Below, one piece after another: positions 63,176 to 64,000 of a stretch of 64,000 nt of DNA. A program made the translations under genes and the position numbers. Every line of letters begins with the position of its first letter. Positions within the stretch are counted from its first letter, which is position 1. Below the pieces are notes generated by a model. It did no database searches. It saw only the letters and a program-made list of their open reading frames with translations, and was not told the DNA's origin. Location: the NCBI GenBank assembly GCA_947683625.1, contig CANTUR010000282.1, positions 2,170,001 through 2,234,000 of the forward strand. Reading direction: 5' to 3'. This stretch comes from Mallotus nudiflorus. Its lineage: Eukaryota; Streptophyta; Magnoliopsida; Malpighiales; Euphorbiaceae.

Positions 63176-64000
63176 TGATTCAACAACGTAGCAAAAATTA
63201 AAAATTTTAATCATAAACCCTAACCCAGATCCAAGTAATTCGATTAATTAATTTAGAACTAGGGTTTTCAAATCTTACCACAAATGCAGAAGAGGCAATA
63301 TTTCTGGAAGGCAGAGAGGAGGTTCACTCCGGTGACACTTTACATCGAGCTTTTGATTTTGATAGTTCGGATCAAGACGTCTCTAAAAGAATCCATCCTC
63401 CACAAGCGTCCATACAAACAACCCTTAATTAAAATGAAAAACTTCGTGTGCTAGCACTTCTCTTAATTTCTTATAAATCAAGAACAAAAACACTATGTGT
63501 TTTCATTTTTCTAAGAGGAGAAAAATGAATTTTTGGTGGCTAATGATTGAGTTAGTGAAACCCTAGAGAATATAATATATTTATAGACCTTTAATTAGGG
63601 TTTCACTTACCAAAATAACTTTTTGGTAATTTTTCAATTATTCTTATTCTGATTTTATTTAAAATTAAATTAGAAATAATATTCTATTTGTTTAAGATAA
63701 CCTTTACCTTAAATAAATAAACTATTTATTTATTTCCATATAGCATATTTGGGCTTGTCAAACCTATATCCATTTTTGGGCCTGTTATAAGTGTGTGACC
63801 TTGTAGGTTTACATAACGTTGGCAGTAGGCCTTAAATTTCTATTTAGGCCTACAAGTCATAAGTGGCCTCTAGCAAGACATTATGACTACCCAAGTCATG
63901 TGAAGTCAATAATCCGACATAACCTAATTTATAATAAATATTGTAATCCCTTTGTCACATGATATCTTGATTGAATATAAGGCATAGTTTATGTCATCCT
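63176..64000 (-). mobile_element. probable Ty1/copia-type LTR, running off the window
   Basis: Integrase similarity of the neighbouring element stops at about 63175 and unrelated sequence starts TGATTCAACA. Read on the minus strand it has a TATA-like ggtctataaat (near 63590), a transcribed-looking leader and an end in ...GTTGTTGAATCA, a layout typical of plant copia LTRs. The other end lies outside, so the target duplication (expected ATTCG, 63171-63175) cannot be verified. No coding region is seen in the visible part. Confidence 0.45.

Noticed and set aside
1..64000. tRNA, rRNA or other structured RNA genes
   Set aside because: I looked for cloverleaf A/B-box patterns and rRNA-like conserved blocks and saw none; a tRNA scan would be decisive.

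Overview
This 64 kb window is nuclear DNA from a dicot-like flowering plant. The genes have plant-style GT-AG introns, the background is very AT-rich, the genes belong to plant families (plastidial starch phosphorylase, intronless UDP-glucose dehydrogenase with a leader intron, EAR-motif C2H2 repressor), and the gene-free flanks are packed with plant LTR retrotransposons. I cannot name the species from the sequence alone.

Layout. (1) 1-13.4 kb: repeat-rich flank. It holds the 3' end of a Tat-like Ty3 retrotransposon with an antisense ORF, tandem repeats, polypurine tract and LTR; two approximately 3.25 kb solo LTRs with perfect 5-bp target duplications (2709-5958 minus, 8610-11864 plus); a Mutator-like MITE with a 9-bp duplication; and two tandem arrays. 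(2) 13.8-42.2 kb: a compact gene island with five protein-coding genes. These are plastidial alpha-glucan phosphorylase PHO1 (15 exons, plus, 987 aa); convergent to it, a two-finger U1/matrin-type zinc-finger protein (2 exons, minus); a five-finger C2H2 protein with a C-terminal EAR motif (intronless, minus); an ELM2/SANT chromatin protein (minus); and UDP-glucose 6-dehydrogenase (minus, uninterrupted CDS plus leader intron). (3) 42.3-48.4 kb: AT-rich intergenic DNA with a large fold-back element and a 270-bp tandem duplication. (4) 48.4-64 kb: a nested retrotransposon stack. A decayed plus-strand Tat-lineage element (LTR, primer-binding site, gag, protease, RT, two RNase H regions, integrase) is split by a solo LTR of another family (52313-54486) and then by a minus-strand chromodomain (Tekay/Del-like) element starting at 56015. 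The latter is itself split inside its integrase C-terminus by a solo LTR of its own family (59112-62289, 5-bp duplication GATAG), and near the right edge by what looks like a Ty1/copia-type LTR.

PHO1 and UGD are both glucan/sugar-nucleotide enzymes (starch-linked glucose-1-phosphate turnover, and UDP-glucuronate for wall polysaccharides). Their proximity is ordinary plant gene order, and there is no operon logic here.

The most unusual feature is the chromodomain-family LTR. Four copies share a non-random internal architecture of hairpins, twin 54-bp boxes and conserved splice-site-like signals, which looks more like a spliced non-coding transcription unit than a plain LTR. All exon boundaries were read by eye from splice consensus and reading-frame continuity; no alignment or transcript data were used.
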